Of a DNA stretch of 64,000 nucleotides, positions 43,853-53,456 are shown one piece after another. The stretch lies in assembly GCA_024244705.1 (NCBI GenBank), contig JAAEOK010000082.1, positions 1-64,000 of the forward strand. The letters are read 5' to 3'. The notes under the pieces are model-generated. The model made no database searches, was not told the DNA's origin, and saw only the letters and a program-made list of their open reading frames with translations. Each line of letters starts with the position of its first letter. Within the stretch, counting starts at the first letter, position 1. Both the position numbers and the translations under genes were made by a program. The stretch comes from Alphaproteobacteria bacterium (GTDB lineage Bacteria > Pseudomonadota > Alphaproteobacteria > JAAEOK01).

Positions 43853-45784
43853 TCAATCGCCGATTTCGCCGCCATCCTGCTTGGTGATGGCAACGACCGA
43901 CGGCCGCGGCGGCAACGACGGGTCGAAATCGGGCCATCGCGTCGAAGGCCGGTCGAACGTCGACCGCTTTTCGTCGGCCGGATGCTGCACCGAAACGAAC
44001 AATGTGCGGCCGTCCGGGGTGAATTCCGGCCCCGCCATCTCGGCCCCCCGCGGGCAGCCGAAAAAGAACCGGGTCAGCGCCCTGCCCTCGCCGTCCAGGT
44101 CACAGGCATAGAGCCCATCGGGAATCTTTGTTTTGCCGTGGCGGCCCTGGTCGGTCGCGATCCACAGTCGGCCGCGCCGATCGAAAGTACAATTGTCGGG
44201 GGCCGCCAGCCAGCCACGATCCGAGACCGCCGTGTGGTATGTGGCATCGGCTTCGGCGGCGCGCGGATCACCGGCCAGGAGCAAGATCTCCCATCCGAAT
44301 GCGCCGGCGCCGTGGTCGCGGTCGCCGTCGAGCCCTGGCGGCAACAACTCGACGATATGGCCATAGGGGTTGGGACCGCGCGGATTGACGGCATCGGCCC
44401 GTCCCGAAGAACGTTTGGAATTCTTCGACAGCATCACGTAGACCCGCCCGGTCACCGGGTTGACCTCGACGTCTTCGGGCCGATCCATCGGTGTCGCGCC
44501 CAACAACTCGGCGGCGCGGCGCGCCTCGATGACGACGTCGGCTTGGCTGGCGAATCCGTTGGCGGCTATCAGCGGTCCGCTGCCGAATACCAGGGGTAGC
44601 CATGCGACCTTGCCGTCGTCCGCGAATTGGGCGACTGATAACACGCCTTGATCGAGAAGATCCCGGTTTCGCGCCGGGGTCTCCGGATCGAAGACGTCGT
44701 CGCTGACGAATCGATAGAGATACTGAAAAACGGCGTCGTCGCCGCTATAGACGACGACCCGTCCGCTCTTGTCGAGCCAAGTCGCCGCCGCCTCGTGCAT
44801 GAAGCGGCCGAGGGCGGTCCGTTTGACCGGCACCGAATTGGGGTCGTAGGGGTCGTACTCGACCACCCAGCCGAAACGGTTGGGTTCGTTGGGCGCGATC
44901 CCGAGATCGAAGCGGTCATCGAATCGACGCCAACCGAACAGACCCTTCTCCTTCACCCCGTAGCGGCGATAGTGGCTGGCCTGATCGCGGTCGGCGATGG
45001 CGCCGCCGAAATAGTAATGAAAGTTCTCCTCACAAATCAGGATGGTGCCCCACGGCGTCTTGCCGCCGCCGCAATTGTTGACGGTTCCCAACACCCTGGT
45101 GCCGCTCGGATCGGCCGGCGTTTTCATCCGCGCGTGTCCCGCTGCCGGGCCCGAGACGCTGACCGGCGTCATCGCCGTGATGCGGCGTCCATAGGGGCTG
45201 TCGGCCACGACCCGCCAGCCGTCCTTGCCGCGCCTGACCTCGACCACCGAATGGCCGGTCGCCTGCATTTCGATTTCGACTTGGGCGCGGGTTAGCCTGT
45301 CCTGGGCTTGGCCCCTGTTCTTGAAGCCCGGCCACATCATGTGGGCCAACGTGTATTCGTTGTTGACGCACAGCAAACCATGATCGGACGCCTGCGAACC
45401 GAGCGGCAACGGCATATAGGCGATGAAGTCGTTGTTGTAGCCGAACTGCCGGGCCTGCGCCGCCGCGGTCTGCCGGCCCGGGTCAAAGTCCGGCGCACCG
45501 GTAACGATCGGATCCCCCCAGCGGACAAGAACCGTCGCCCGGTAGCCGGGAGCGACCCGATGTTTGCCGTCGAGGATCCGCTCCGGTTCGATGAAGGTCA
45601 GGCTGGAGGACGCCCCCGCGGCCGACGCGATCCGCGTCGCGATCGTCGTGCCCAGGCCGCCCACCGTCGACAGCACCGCCGCACCGGCACCCAACCCGGT
45701 TAGCGCCTGGCGACGGCTGAAACGTGCCGCGGCGACTTCAGCCAACGACGGATTGGCGCAACCAGGCTTCCGATCCTTGCCCAT
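43853..45784 (-). CDS. PhoX-family protein (DUF839), Tat-exported
   Basis: A 643-aa protein of the PhoX/DUF839 family of calcium-dependent alkaline phosphatases. A twin-arginine signal (FSRRQALTGLGAGAAVLS) exports it folded. The beta-propeller region has GYNNDFIAYMPL, LLCVNNEYTLAHMMWPG, GTVNNCGGGKTPWGTILICEENFHYYF and ASQADVVIEARRAAELLGATPMDRPEDVE, all hallmarks of the family. The ATG at 45784 starts the Tat signal. It would release phosphate from organic esters in the periplasm. No Pho box was found upstream; a 13-bp near-palindrome (TATTCTAAGAATA, 45809-45821) lies there instead. Confidence 0.9.
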   Translation of the reverse strand: MGKDRKPGCANPSLAEVAAARFSRRQALTGLGAGAAVLSTVGGLGTTIATRIASAAGASSSLTFIEPERILDGKHRVAPGYRATVLVRWGDPIVTGAPDFDPGRQTAAAQARQFGYNNDFIAYMPLPLGSQASDHGLLCVNNEYTLAHMMWPGFKNRGQAQDRLTRAQVEIEMQATGHSVVEVRRGKDGWRVVADSPYGRRITAMTPVSVSGPAAGHARMKTPADPSGTRVLGTVNNCGGGKTPWGTILICEENFHYYFGGAIADRDQASHYRRYGVKEKGLFGWRRFDDRFDLGIAPNEPNRFGWVVEYDPYDPNSVPVKRTALGRFMHEAAATWLDKSGRVVVYSGDDAVFQYLYRFVSDDVFDPETPARNRDLLDQGVLSVAQFADDGKVAWLPLVFGSGPLIAANGFASQADVVIEARRAAELLGATPMDRPEDVEVNPVTGRVYVMLSKNSKRSSGRADAVNPRGPNPYGHIVELLPPGLDGDRDHGAGAFGWEILLLAGDPRAAEADATYHTAVSDRGWLAAPDNCTFDRRGRLWIATDQGRHGKTKIPDGLYACDLDGEGRALTRFFFGCPRGAEMAGPEFTPDGRTLFVSVQHPADEKRSTFDRPSTRWPDFDPSLPPRPSVVAITKQDGGEIGD

Positions 45785-45942
45785 CGCAAGGGCACTCCGT
45801 TCTTCCAATATTCTAAGAATAGGCACCAATCGCAGACATTGCACAAAATAATGTCCGTTGTATGACGAGCGGTACACACTAGATACAATCTTCGAGAGCC
45901 GATAGGAAAGCGGCTGTTTCGCAGTGCGGAGGAACGCGGCCG

Positions 45943-46587
45943 ATGCGCGTGGTCTTGATCTTGGTAGCACTGATGCTCGCGACGAGCGGCGCGGCGCGCG
46001 GCGATCCCGACTCGCCGCCCGACCAGTCGTTCGACATCGTCCGCGAAGGCTCGACGATCGGGTTGCGGACGACCCGATTTCAACACGACGGCGACGACCT
46101 GGTGGTCGAGACCGAGACCCAGATCAAGGTCAAGATCGCCTTCGTGACCGTCTACAAACGGTCCGAACATCAACGCGAGGTGTGGCGCGACGGACAATTG
46201 ATCGACTTCACCAGCAGCGTCGACGACGATGGCGACAAATATCGTGTCACCGCGTCGCGGCAGGCGAATGGATTGGAGGTTCAGGGCGAGACCGGCGCCT
46301 ACATCGCCCCCGAAGGTACCTTGCCGCTGACGATGTGGAATCCCGCGACCGCCACCGCCGCAAACCTTATCGACATCAAGCGCGGCGGGTTGCTCGAGGT
46401 CGCCACCGAACCGAAGGGGTCGGAGCAGCTCAACGTCAACGGTATCGGCGTATCGGCCGCGCGCCATGCGATGACGGGCGACGAAGAAATCGATCTGTGG
46501 TACGACGCCGACGGCAATATGGTCTTGGTTCGTACCGAGGCCCGCGATGGCTCGATGATCGAGATTCGCCGCCGTCCCGGCGACTGA
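45943..46587 (+). CDS. DUF6134 family exported protein
   Basis: A 214-aa protein. Signal peptide residues 1-20 (ends ARGD), then a beta-rich domain: FDIVREGSTIGLRTTRFQHDGDDLVVETETQIKVKIAFVTVYK, with later GTLPLTMWNP and WYDADGNMVLVRTEARDG. The beginning matches DUF6134, a family of exported alphaproteobacterial proteins of unknown role. GCGGAGGA lies upstream of the ATG. It is divergent from PhoX and followed 44 bp later by a cyclase. Confidence 0.78.
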   Translation: MRVVLILVALMLATSGAARGDPDSPPDQSFDIVREGSTIGLRTTRFQHDGDDLVVETETQIKVKIAFVTVYKRSEHQREVWRDGQLIDFTSSVDDDGDKYRVTASRQANGLEVQGETGAYIAPEGTLPLTMWNPATATAANLIDIKRGGLLEVATEPKGSEQLNVNGIGVSAARHAMTGDEEIDLWYDADGNMVLVRTEARDGSMIEIRRRPGD

Positions 46588-46631
46588 TCGAGTCCTTCGC
46601 GAAACCGGGCCGCCGCCGTACACTCCCTTCC

Positions 46632-48386
46632 ATGACGACCCCCAATAGGCGCTTGGCCGCCATTCTCGCCGCCGACGTGGTGGGCTATTCCCGGCTGATG
46701 CGCGACAATGAAGCCGATACCCTGGCGGCGCTGCGGCAGTATCGCAGGGAGCTTTTCGAGCCGGCGGTGACTGCCCATCGCGGCACTGTCATCAAGAGCA
46801 TGGGGGACGGGTGGCTGGTCGAATTTGGCAGCGTCGTCGACGCCGTCGACTGCGCGACCAAGGTTCAGACCGCGCTTGCCGATTTGCCGGCGATTCGCGT
46901 CAGGATGGGAATTCATATCGGCGATATCGTTCACGAGGACGAGGATATCTATGGCGACGGGGTCAACATCGCCGCACGCCTGCAGGAAATCGCCGATCCG
47001 GGGTCGATCGTCCTTTCGGCCGCGGCCCATGACGGCATCGCCGGTAACAACCAGGCTAGATTTGTCGACGACGGCACGCGACGGCTCAAGAATATCGATC
47101 GGCCCGTTCAAACCTTCCGGTGGCACGGGGAACACCCGCTGCCGCCGGAACGGGCAGCTGCCGAGGTGGTGCCGGCGGGCCACGATGACAAGCCGTCGAT
47201 CGCCGTCCTCCCATTCACCAACATGTCCGGGGACGCGGAACAGGAATACTTCTCGGACGGTATTACCGAGGACATCATCACGGCCCTGGCGAAGTATCAC
47301 TGGTTTTATGTCGTCGCGCGCAATACCACGTTCACCTACAAGGGCATGGCCGTCGATGTCGCCGAAATTGGCGGCAAGCTCGGCGCCCGCTACGTGGTCG
47401 AGGGAAGCGTCCGCAAGGTGGGCGATCGGGTTCGCGTCAGCGCCCAATTGATCGACGCCGCGACCGGCAACCACCTGTGGGCCGATCGCTTCGATCGCGA
47501 CCTGGCCGATATCTTCGCGGTCCAGGATGAGATAACGCGCGCGATCGTGGGCGAGCTGACACCTCAATTCATGACCGCCGAGGTGCGGCGCGCGCGGCGC
47601 AAGACCGACGGCGAGCTCGACGCTTGGGATCTGGTCATGCGCGGCCGCGAGCACCTTTGGCGGATCAACCGCGAGGACAATACGAAGGCCCAGGATTTGT
47701 TCGAGCGGGCGATTGCGCAGGCGCCGGAAAGCAGCCTTGGTCGGGTCGAACTGGTTCAGTCCCTTTTGTGGAAACTCAATTTCGGTTGGACCGACGACCG
47801 CGCTGGTACGATAGAACAAATGGGCCGGATGGCAGAGTTGGCGGTCACCGCCGACCCCGACGACGCTTACGCATTGGCGGCGCTTTCCTTCGGCATGACC
47901 TACAAGGAACAGATAACGGACGCGGTCGAGATCGCGCAGCGGGCGGTGGCGGCCAACCCCAATCTCGCCATCGCGCATACCGCACTCGGCTTCGCAAACG
48001 TGTTTGGCGGCAACTACGAAGAGGGTATCGAATCGGTCCGACAAGCTATTGCGCATAGCCCCCGCGACCCCTTCTTGGCGACCATGCTCGCCACGTTGGG
48101 TATCGGCTACTACCTCGTCGAGCGCTACGGGGACTCGGCAAAAACGGCGCGCCAATTGATGCTCGAGCAGCCCGACATGCCGACCGGCTACCGCCAGCTG
48201 GCGGCAAGTCTGGCCAAGCTTGGCGATGTCGAAGAAGCGCGCTCCATCATCGAGAAAGAGGTTCTGCGGTTGATTCCGGGCCATACCGCGACGCAATCGG
48301 GCCGGCAACTGCCCTTCGGTCGCAACGAGATGGCCCGCCGCCACTGGATCGACGGCCTGGTCGACGCAGGGCTGTCACGAGGATGA
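46632..48386 (+). CDS. class III adenylate cyclase with TolB-like and TPR regions
   Basis: A 584-aa protein. Residues 6-170 are a class III cyclase domain (LAADVVGYSRLM, then SMGDGWLVEF, and DIYGDGVNIAARL). Residues about 195-320 are a TolB-like/FlgO-like module (SIAVLPFTNMSGDAEQEYFSDGITEDIITALAK and GARYVVEGSVRKVGDRVRVSAQLIDA). The remainder is TPR repeats. This is the standard layout of cyclases found in many copies in Rhizobiales and Rhodospirillales. It makes cAMP or cGMP in response to unknown cues. The start ATG 46632 is after the DUF6134 stop; the frame stays open further upstream but that part is a shadow. Confidence 0.9.
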   Translation: MTTPNRRLAAILAADVVGYSRLMRDNEADTLAALRQYRRELFEPAVTAHRGTVIKSMGDGWLVEFGSVVDAVDCATKVQTALADLPAIRVRMGIHIGDIVHEDEDIYGDGVNIAARLQEIADPGSIVLSAAAHDGIAGNNQARFVDDGTRRLKNIDRPVQTFRWHGEHPLPPERAAAEVVPAGHDDKPSIAVLPFTNMSGDAEQEYFSDGITEDIITALAKYHWFYVVARNTTFTYKGMAVDVAEIGGKLGARYVVEGSVRKVGDRVRVSAQLIDAATGNHLWADRFDRDLADIFAVQDEITRAIVGELTPQFMTAEVRRARRKTDGELDAWDLVMRGREHLWRINREDNTKAQDLFERAIAQAPESSLGRVELVQSLLWKLNFGWTDDRAGTIEQMGRMAELAVTADPDDAYALAALSFGMTYKEQITDAVEIAQRAVAANPNLAIAHTALGFANVFGGNYEEGIESVRQAIAHSPRDPFLATMLATLGIGYYLVERYGDSAKTARQLMLEQPDMPTGYRQLAASLAKLGDVEEARSIIEKEVLRLIPGHTATQSGRQLPFGRNEMARRHWIDGLVDAGLSRG

Positions 48387-48476
48387 CGGCCGACACGGCA
48401 GCGTTGCCGCATTGCCGCGGCCCGCGCATACGATCATAATCGTGCGGCCGATCACTACCGCCGTGAAGCTTCCCGC

Positions 48477-49250
48477 ATGTTTCGAGAAAATGCCCTGAAA
48501 AAGCGACTCGCCGCCGGCCAGCGCGCTCTAGGCTGCTGGTTGTTTACCGGCGACGTGGCGGCCGCCGAAATCCTCGGCAGCGCCGGGTATGATTTCATCC
48601 TCATCGACCACGAACACGGACCGGGAGATCCGCTGTCGGCGGTCGGCCAGCTGCGCGCGTTATCGGCGTCGCCGTCGACCGTGCTCATGCGGGTGCCGTG
48701 GAACGACCCGGTTCATATCAAGCGCGCGCTCGATATCGGCGTCGAAGGGTTGATGATCCCAATGGTCGAGACCGCCGACCAGGCGCGCGCCGCGGTCGCC
48801 GCCTGCCGCTACCCGCCGGACGGCATACGCGGTTGCGCGTCGTCGGTCGTCCGGGCGTCGAATTACGGTCTCGCCAACGACGAATATCTGCGCCGGGCCA
48901 ATGATGAAGTCCTCATCATGTGCCAGATCGAATCGGTGCGGGCGGTCGACAATATCGCCGAGATCGCCGCCGTCGACGGCGTCGATGCCCTGTTCATCGG
49001 CCCCAACGACTTGGCCGCCAGCATCGGCCGACCGGGTCGGACCGGCGAACCGGAACCGCGCGCCTTGATCGAACGTGCCGAGGCGGCGATCAAGGCGGCG
49101 GGCCAAAAAATGGCCGCCGTCCCCTATGCCGGCATGACCTGGGCCGAGCTGTTCGCGCGCGGCTATGACCTGGTCCCGGGCGACAGCGACGTCACCTTGC
49201 TGCGCGACGGCGCGCGCGCCAGCATGGCCGTCCACCGCGACAATCAGTGA
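48477..49250 (+). CDS. HpcH/HpaI family aldolase
   Basis: A 257-aa class II, metal-dependent aldolase/citrate lyase-like enzyme. The catalytic His45 is in LIDHEHGPGD and Arg72 in LMRVPWND. The metal ligands lie in CQIESVRAVDN and LFIGPNDLAASIG. Members cleave 4-hydroxy-2-oxo acids such as 2,4-dihydroxyhept-2-ene-1,7-dioate or 2-keto-3-deoxy-rhamnonate into pyruvate and an aldehyde. No neighbouring sugar or aromatic genes define the substrate. It probably forms an operon with the next reductase gene, nine bases away. Confidence 0.9.
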   Translation: MFRENALKKRLAAGQRALGCWLFTGDVAAAEILGSAGYDFILIDHEHGPGDPLSAVGQLRALSASPSTVLMRVPWNDPVHIKRALDIGVEGLMIPMVETADQARAAVAACRYPPDGIRGCASSVVRASNYGLANDEYLRRANDEVLIMCQIESVRAVDNIAEIAAVDGVDALFIGPNDLAASIGRPGRTGEPEPRALIERAEAAIKAAGQKMAAVPYAGMTWAELFARGYDLVPGDSDVTLLRDGARASMAVHRDNQ

Positions 49251-49258
49251 GGTCCGAT

Positions 49259-50275
49259 ATGACGACCCCGATAAATCGACAATGGCGGCTCAAGAGCCGC
49301 CCGCCCGGCGAACCGAGCCCGGATAATTTCGAACTTCACGAAGCACCGCTGCCGATACCGGGTGACGGCGAGGCGCTGGTGCGGAGCCTTTACCTCTCAC
49401 TCGACCCCTATATGCGCGGGCGCATGCGCGACGCGAAATCTTATGTTCCCCCGGTGCCACTGGGGGCGGTGATGACCGGCGGCGTGGTCGGCGAGGTCGT
49501 CGAATCGCGCGATCCGGCGCTCAAACCGGGCGACATCGTCGAAGGCCTGCTCGGTTGGCAGGAATACGGAACCCTGCCGGCCAAGCAATTGCGTCCTGTC
49601 GACCCGTCCTTGGCACCCATTTCGACCGCGCTCGGCATCCTCGGCATGCCTGGCATTACCGCCTATTTCGGACTGCTCGAGATCGGCGCATTGAAAGACG
49701 GCGAAACCGTCGTCGTCTCGGCGGCATCCGGCGCGGTCGGCGGGATCGTCGGCCAACTGGCCAAGATCAAGGGGTGCCGCACCGTCGGTACCGTCGGCAG
49801 CGCCGCCAAGGCGGCCTATGTCGTCGACGAACTCGGCTACGACGCCGCGATCCTTTACAAGACGGCGGACGATCTCGACGCCGAGATCGCGGCCGCCTGT
49901 CCCGACGGCGTCGACGTCTATTTCGACAATGTCGGCGGCGTCGTGTCGGACGCCGTCCTGCGCCGTATCAATGTCGGCGCACGCATTCCCGTGTGCGGAC
50001 AAATCTCGCAATACAACCTGGAAAAGCCGGAAATGGGTCCGCGCCTGACCGGGCTGCTGCTGGTCAACCGGGCGCGGATGCAAGGCTTCATCGTCTTCGA
50101 TTTCGCCAAGCGCTATGGCGAGGCGCTCGAGGCCTTGGCCGGCTGGCTGAGTGACGGCCGGCTGAAATATCGCGAAGACATCATCGACGGCTTCGAGAAT
50201 ATGCCGGCGGCATTGATCCGCCTGTTGCGCGGCGAGAATTTCGGCAAACAGCTGGTCCGCATCGCCGCCTCGTGA
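49259..50275 (+). CDS. NADP-dependent medium-chain reductase (zinc-independent MDR)
   Basis: A 338-aa medium-chain dehydrogenase/reductase of the leukotriene B4/curcumin reductase (CurA-like, YncB) family. It has LYLSLDPYMRGRMRD and GDIVEGLLGWQEYG near the N-terminus, the GMPGITAYFGLLEIG segment, and the nucleotide loop SGAVGGIVGQLAKIKGC. The lack of zinc-ligand cysteines agrees with a zinc-free enoyl or double-bond reductase. GAGG precedes the ATG at 49259. The aldolase stop is eight bases upstream, so co-transcription is likely. Confidence 0.9.
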   Translation: MTTPINRQWRLKSRPPGEPSPDNFELHEAPLPIPGDGEALVRSLYLSLDPYMRGRMRDAKSYVPPVPLGAVMTGGVVGEVVESRDPALKPGDIVEGLLGWQEYGTLPAKQLRPVDPSLAPISTALGILGMPGITAYFGLLEIGALKDGETVVVSAASGAVGGIVGQLAKIKGCRTVGTVGSAAKAAYVVDELGYDAAILYKTADDLDAEIAAACPDGVDVYFDNVGGVVSDAVLRRINVGARIPVCGQISQYNLEKPEMGPRLTGLLLVNRARMQGFIVFDFAKRYGEALEALAGWLSDGRLKYREDIIDGFENMPAALIRLLRGENFGKQLVRIAAS

Positions 50276-50488
50276 GTTTTCGGGATCGAACTCACGTAAT
50301 CGTGAGCGCAAGGCCGGCCGGTCGGCGCAATTCCGCTCGCGGTTCTGCCCAAAGCATTGAAATAACTTGTTTCTCAAGGGGAAATTAGGAGTTTCCTGGC
50401 ACTCACAAAAAATTTATCATGGGTACGTCATTAGGCCCACGAGGTAACGAGGGGCCTCGCAAATAAGGGGCTGGGAGGACGCCGGGCC

Positions 50489-50962
50489 ATGCAATTGACC
50501 CGTTATACCGACTATTCGCTGCGTGTACTGATGTATCTCGGCCTTCACCGCGATCGCCTCGTCACGATCAGCGAAATGGCGGAAATTTACGGTATTTCAC
50601 GGAACCATCTGGTCAAGGTCGTGCACAACCTGGCCCGCGCCCGCTATATCCACACGGTGCGCGGCAAAGGCGGCGGCATGAAATTGGCCCATGAACCGGT
50701 CGATATCAATGTCGGGGAGGTGGTGCGGCGCACCGAAAAGGGGCTCGAAATTATCGATTGCGCGGCATTGAACTGCCGCCTGGAGCCGGCATGCCGACTG
50801 AAGACGGCACTCGACCGGGCCCGCGACGCGTTCGTCGAGGTTCTCGACGGGTATTCCCTGGCCGACCTCCTGATCGAGCGCGATGCATTGGCCGCGCTTC
50901 TCGAACCGGCCGCGGCGCCACCGCCACGGCGGGCGCGCCAGGCACGGAGCGCCGCCTCGTAG
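50489..50962 (+). CDS. nsrR: Rrf2-family regulator, NsrR-like
   Basis: A 157-aa winged-helix repressor. The N-terminus MQLTRYTDYSLRVLMYLGLH, the recognition segment ISRNHLVKVVHNLARARYI and the wing GKGGGMKLA are NsrR-like. The Fe-S cysteines are Cys91, Cys96 and Cys102, the exact NsrR spacing (IscR differs). NsrR represses NO-detoxification genes and is released by nitric oxide. No hmp, hcp or nor genes are adjacent. The 213-bp upstream gap is AT-rich near 50350-50420 and probably holds its promoter. Confidence 0.85.
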   Translation: MQLTRYTDYSLRVLMYLGLHRDRLVTISEMAEIYGISRNHLVKVVHNLARARYIHTVRGKGGGMKLAHEPVDINVGEVVRRTEKGLEIIDCAALNCRLEPACRLKTALDRARDAFVEVLDGYSLADLLIERDALAALLEPAAAPPPRRARQARSAAS

Positions 50963-50975
50963 CAGCGTCACCCCT

Positions 50976-51869
50976 TTAGGTCGCCAAGCGCCCGCGTTCG
51001 GCGGCGAAGGCATCGAAGAAATAGTCGAGGACCGCGCGGATGCGCGGCGTGCGTCTCAGGTCGCGATGGGTGAGCACCCACAGGCCGGATACAAGATCGG
51101 CGCGCAGCGGCCACAAACGTTCGAGCCCATCGTCACCAACCACGAAACAGGGCAACAAGCCAATGCCGAGTCCGGCGCGGACGGCGTCGTGCTGGACCAC
51201 GAAGCTGTTGCTGCGAAGCACCACATTGCCGCCATCGTCATAGCGTTTCAGCCACCGCGCGACGGCGAGGTGGGCCAAGCTGTCGTCACATGCGATCAGC
51301 CGATGGCGGCGCAGATCGCTGGGCCGGGAGGGGCGCCCCATGCGGGCCAGATACTCGGTCGCGGCATAGGCGGCGATGGCGATATCGGCGGCCCGTCGAC
51401 CGACCATATCGCCTTCCGGATCCCGGCTCGGCCGGATCGCGATGTCGGCCTCGCGCCGCGACAGATTGAAGAAACGGTTGGCGACGATCATCTCGAGGCG
51501 GATTTCCGGGTAGGCGGCGGCGAACCCGTTCCACTGGCGCGCGATGAGGAACTGGGCGATGTCCTCGGTCGTCGTCATGCGGACGACCCCAGACAACCCG
51601 GGATCGGCGCTCATGATGTGGCGCTCGACACGATGGATTCCGTCTTCCACGTCGGCCAGCGCCGCCTGGACCGCTTCGCCGGAGGGCGTCAGGACGTAAC
51701 CCTCCGACCGGCGGTCGAAGAGCCGCACCCCCGCCGCCGCCTCGAGGGCCGCGATGCGGCGAAACACGGTCGAATGATGGACGCCGAGGGCGCGCGCCGC
51801 GGGGGCCAACCCGCCGTGCCGGGCAACGGCGGCGAAGTAGCGATAGCCATCCCAATCGAGATTGTGCAT
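50976..51869 (-). CDS. LysR-family transcriptional regulator
   Basis: A 297-aa LysR regulator. The N-terminal helix-turn-helix is in WDGYRYFAAVARHGGLAPAARALGVHHSTVFRRIAALEAAAG, followed by a substrate-binding domain (SGVVRMTTTEDIAQFLI, and RAGLGIGLLPCFVVGDD). ATG at 51869 fits the family. It is divergent from doxX, with 106 bp between, so it likely controls the doxX-GST pair as well as itself. The inducer is unknown; a quinone or electrophile would fit the targets. Confidence 0.9.
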   Translation of the reverse strand: MHNLDWDGYRYFAAVARHGGLAPAARALGVHHSTVFRRIAALEAAAGVRLFDRRSEGYVLTPSGEAVQAALADVEDGIHRVERHIMSADPGLSGVVRMTTTEDIAQFLIARQWNGFAAAYPEIRLEMIVANRFFNLSRREADIAIRPSRDPEGDMVGRRAADIAIAAYAATEYLARMGRPSRPSDLRRHRLIACDDSLAHLAVARWLKRYDDGGNVVLRSNSFVVQHDAVRAGLGIGLLPCFVVGDDGLERLWPLRADLVSGLWVLTHRDLRRTPRIRAVLDYFFDAFAAERGRLAT

Positions 51870-51926
51870 TTTTGCAAACAATAATGACAAAAATACCGAC
51901 TTTATTTGCAGATAAGCACACACTAA

Positions 51927-51938
51927 TTGACCGGTCAA
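51927..51938. promoter_or_regulatory. 12-bp perfect palindrome upstream of doxX
   Basis: TTGACCGGTCAA lies 37 bp before the doxX start, in the region shared with the divergent LysR gene. It could be the LysR site or a TetR-type operator. The LysR consensus T-N11-A is not clearly fulfilled by it. Confidence 0.4.
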
Positions 51939-51975
51939 CGGGAGATCCCGAGACACTCGCACGACGGAGAAAGCT

Positions 51976-52419
51976 ATGCCCATCAATTCGACCGATGCCG
52001 CCCGCGCGGCCTTCCTGCTTCGCATCACGCTGGGGGTGATGTTCCTGGCCCACGGCGTCGTCTTGAAATGGTTCGTCTTTACCCTGCCCGGAACCGCCGC
52101 CTATTTCGAAAGCCTCGGTCTCCCAGGCCTACTGGCCTATGCGGTGTTTGCGGCCGAGGCCGGCGGCGGCGTGCTGCTGATTCTCGGCATCGCGACGCGC
52201 TGGGTGGCGCTCGCCGTGATCCCGATTCTGCTCGGCGCAACCTGGACCCATGCCGGCAACGGTTGGGTGTTTTCGGATGCCGGCGGTGGCTGGGAGTACC
52301 CGGCCATGCTCGTCATCCTCGCCATCGTCCAGGCCCTGCTCGGCGCCGGCGCCTATGCGTTGCGCCCCGGCGCGATCACCCTATCGAAATCGGCCGCGGC
52401 GTCGGCAGCCGGCCGCTAG
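51976..52419 (+). CDS. DoxX family membrane protein
   Basis: A 147-aa protein with four transmembrane helices of the DoxX type: LRITLGVMFLAHGVVLKWFVF, AYAVFAAEAGGGVLLILG, WVALAVIPILLGATWTHAG and ILAIVQALLGAGAYAL. GGMFLAHG-like and LAxxExxGG motifs are typical. Members take part in quinone, thiosulfate or redox-stress processes, often next to glutathione transferases, as here. It is followed 22 bp later by a glutathionyl-hydroquinone reductase. Confidence 0.88.
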   Translation: MPINSTDAARAAFLLRITLGVMFLAHGVVLKWFVFTLPGTAAYFESLGLPGLLAYAVFAAEAGGGVLLILGIATRWVALAVIPILLGATWTHAGNGWVFSDAGGGWEYPAMLVILAIVQALLGAGAYALRPGAITLSKSAAASAAGR

Positions 52420-52441
52420 AGCATCAGTGGAGGACCTCGAT

Positions 52442-53416
52442 ATGCCCATCAAAGCCATGGTCGACGGAATCTGGCATCCCCAAATCGAGGACAGCCCGGC
52501 CTTCCGCGCGCGGCGCGTCGAGGAGCGGAAACGGGCCTTCCACGGCCGCATCACGACCGACGGCGAGACGGGTTTTCCGGCCGAGCCCGGCCGCTACCAT
52601 CTCTATGTCTCCTACGCCTGCCCGTGGGCTCATAAGACCGTCATTTACCGCTCGCTCAAGGGGCTCCGGAAAATCGTCCCGATGTCGGTCCTCGACCCCC
52701 GCTGGAGCGGGCCCAACGGATGGACTTTCGGAAACCAGGACGACGCGACCACCGGCATTACGCGCGACCATGCCAACGGCTTCGCCTTCCTGCACGAGGT
52801 CTATCGCCAAGCCAAGCCGGATTTCACCGGCAAGGTCACCGTGCCCGTCCTCTTCGACCGCAAGACCGGGACCATCGTCAGCAATGAATCCAGTGAAATC
52901 ATCCGCATGTTCGACGATGCCTTCGCCGCCATCGCGCCGGAAACGCCGAATTTTCGCCCCGAGCGGCTGCGTCCCGCGATCGAAGCGCTCAATGGCTTCG
53001 TCCTCGACCGTATCTGCTTGGGCGTCTATCGCGCCGGGTTCGCCGACGACCAGGCGTCATATGACAAGGCGGTCGGTGACCTGTTCGGGGCGCTCGACGA
53101 AATGGAAGCGCGCCTCGCCGATCGCGACTTTCTTTTCGCCGGAACCGTAACCGAAACCGATCGGCATCTGTTCGCCACTTTAATTCGGTTCGACGCCGTC
53201 TATCACGGTGCGCTGCGTTGTAACCTCAGACGGCTCGTCGACCACCCCAACCTGTGGACGTATACCCGCCGCCTTTATGCGCTACCCGGCGTTGCCGCGA
53301 CGGTTCGCCTCGACCACGTCAAGCGCCACTACTACGACGATCTCGGTCTGGTCGATCCGACCATCGTTCCGGCCGGACCGGCGCTCGAATTCGGCACCGC
53401 CAAGGCGGCGGCGTAG
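52442..53416 (+). CDS. glutathionyl-hydroquinone reductase (Xi-class GST)
   Basis: A 324-aa Xi-class glutathione transferase like E. coli YqjG and yeast ECM4. The catalytic Cys is in YVSYACPWAHKTVIYR. The N-terminal extension with FPAEPGRYHLYVS, the PVLFDRKTGTIVSNESSEIIRMF segment that binds glutathione, and the C-terminal LIRFDAVYHGALRCN block are diagnostic. It reduces glutathionyl-hydroquinones. The ATG at 52442 follows GGAGG at about ten bases. The pair with DoxX under a LysR regulator suggests quinone detoxification. Confidence 0.92.
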   Translation: MPIKAMVDGIWHPQIEDSPAFRARRVEERKRAFHGRITTDGETGFPAEPGRYHLYVSYACPWAHKTVIYRSLKGLRKIVPMSVLDPRWSGPNGWTFGNQDDATTGITRDHANGFAFLHEVYRQAKPDFTGKVTVPVLFDRKTGTIVSNESSEIIRMFDDAFAAIAPETPNFRPERLRPAIEALNGFVLDRICLGVYRAGFADDQASYDKAVGDLFGALDEMEARLADRDFLFAGTVTETDRHLFATLIRFDAVYHGALRCNLRRLVDHPNLWTYTRRLYALPGVAATVRLDHVKRHYYDDLGLVDPTIVPAGPALEFGTAKAAA

Positions 53417-53456
53417 GATCGGTCGAAGACGTTTCCCGAGGGTCCGGACGTCACCA

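Noticed and set aside
45924-46631. A 236-residue N-terminal extension of the cyclase.
   Set aside because: It is Arg/His-rich, overlaps the recognised DUF6134 gene in another frame, and the cyclase family starts at the ATG at 46632.
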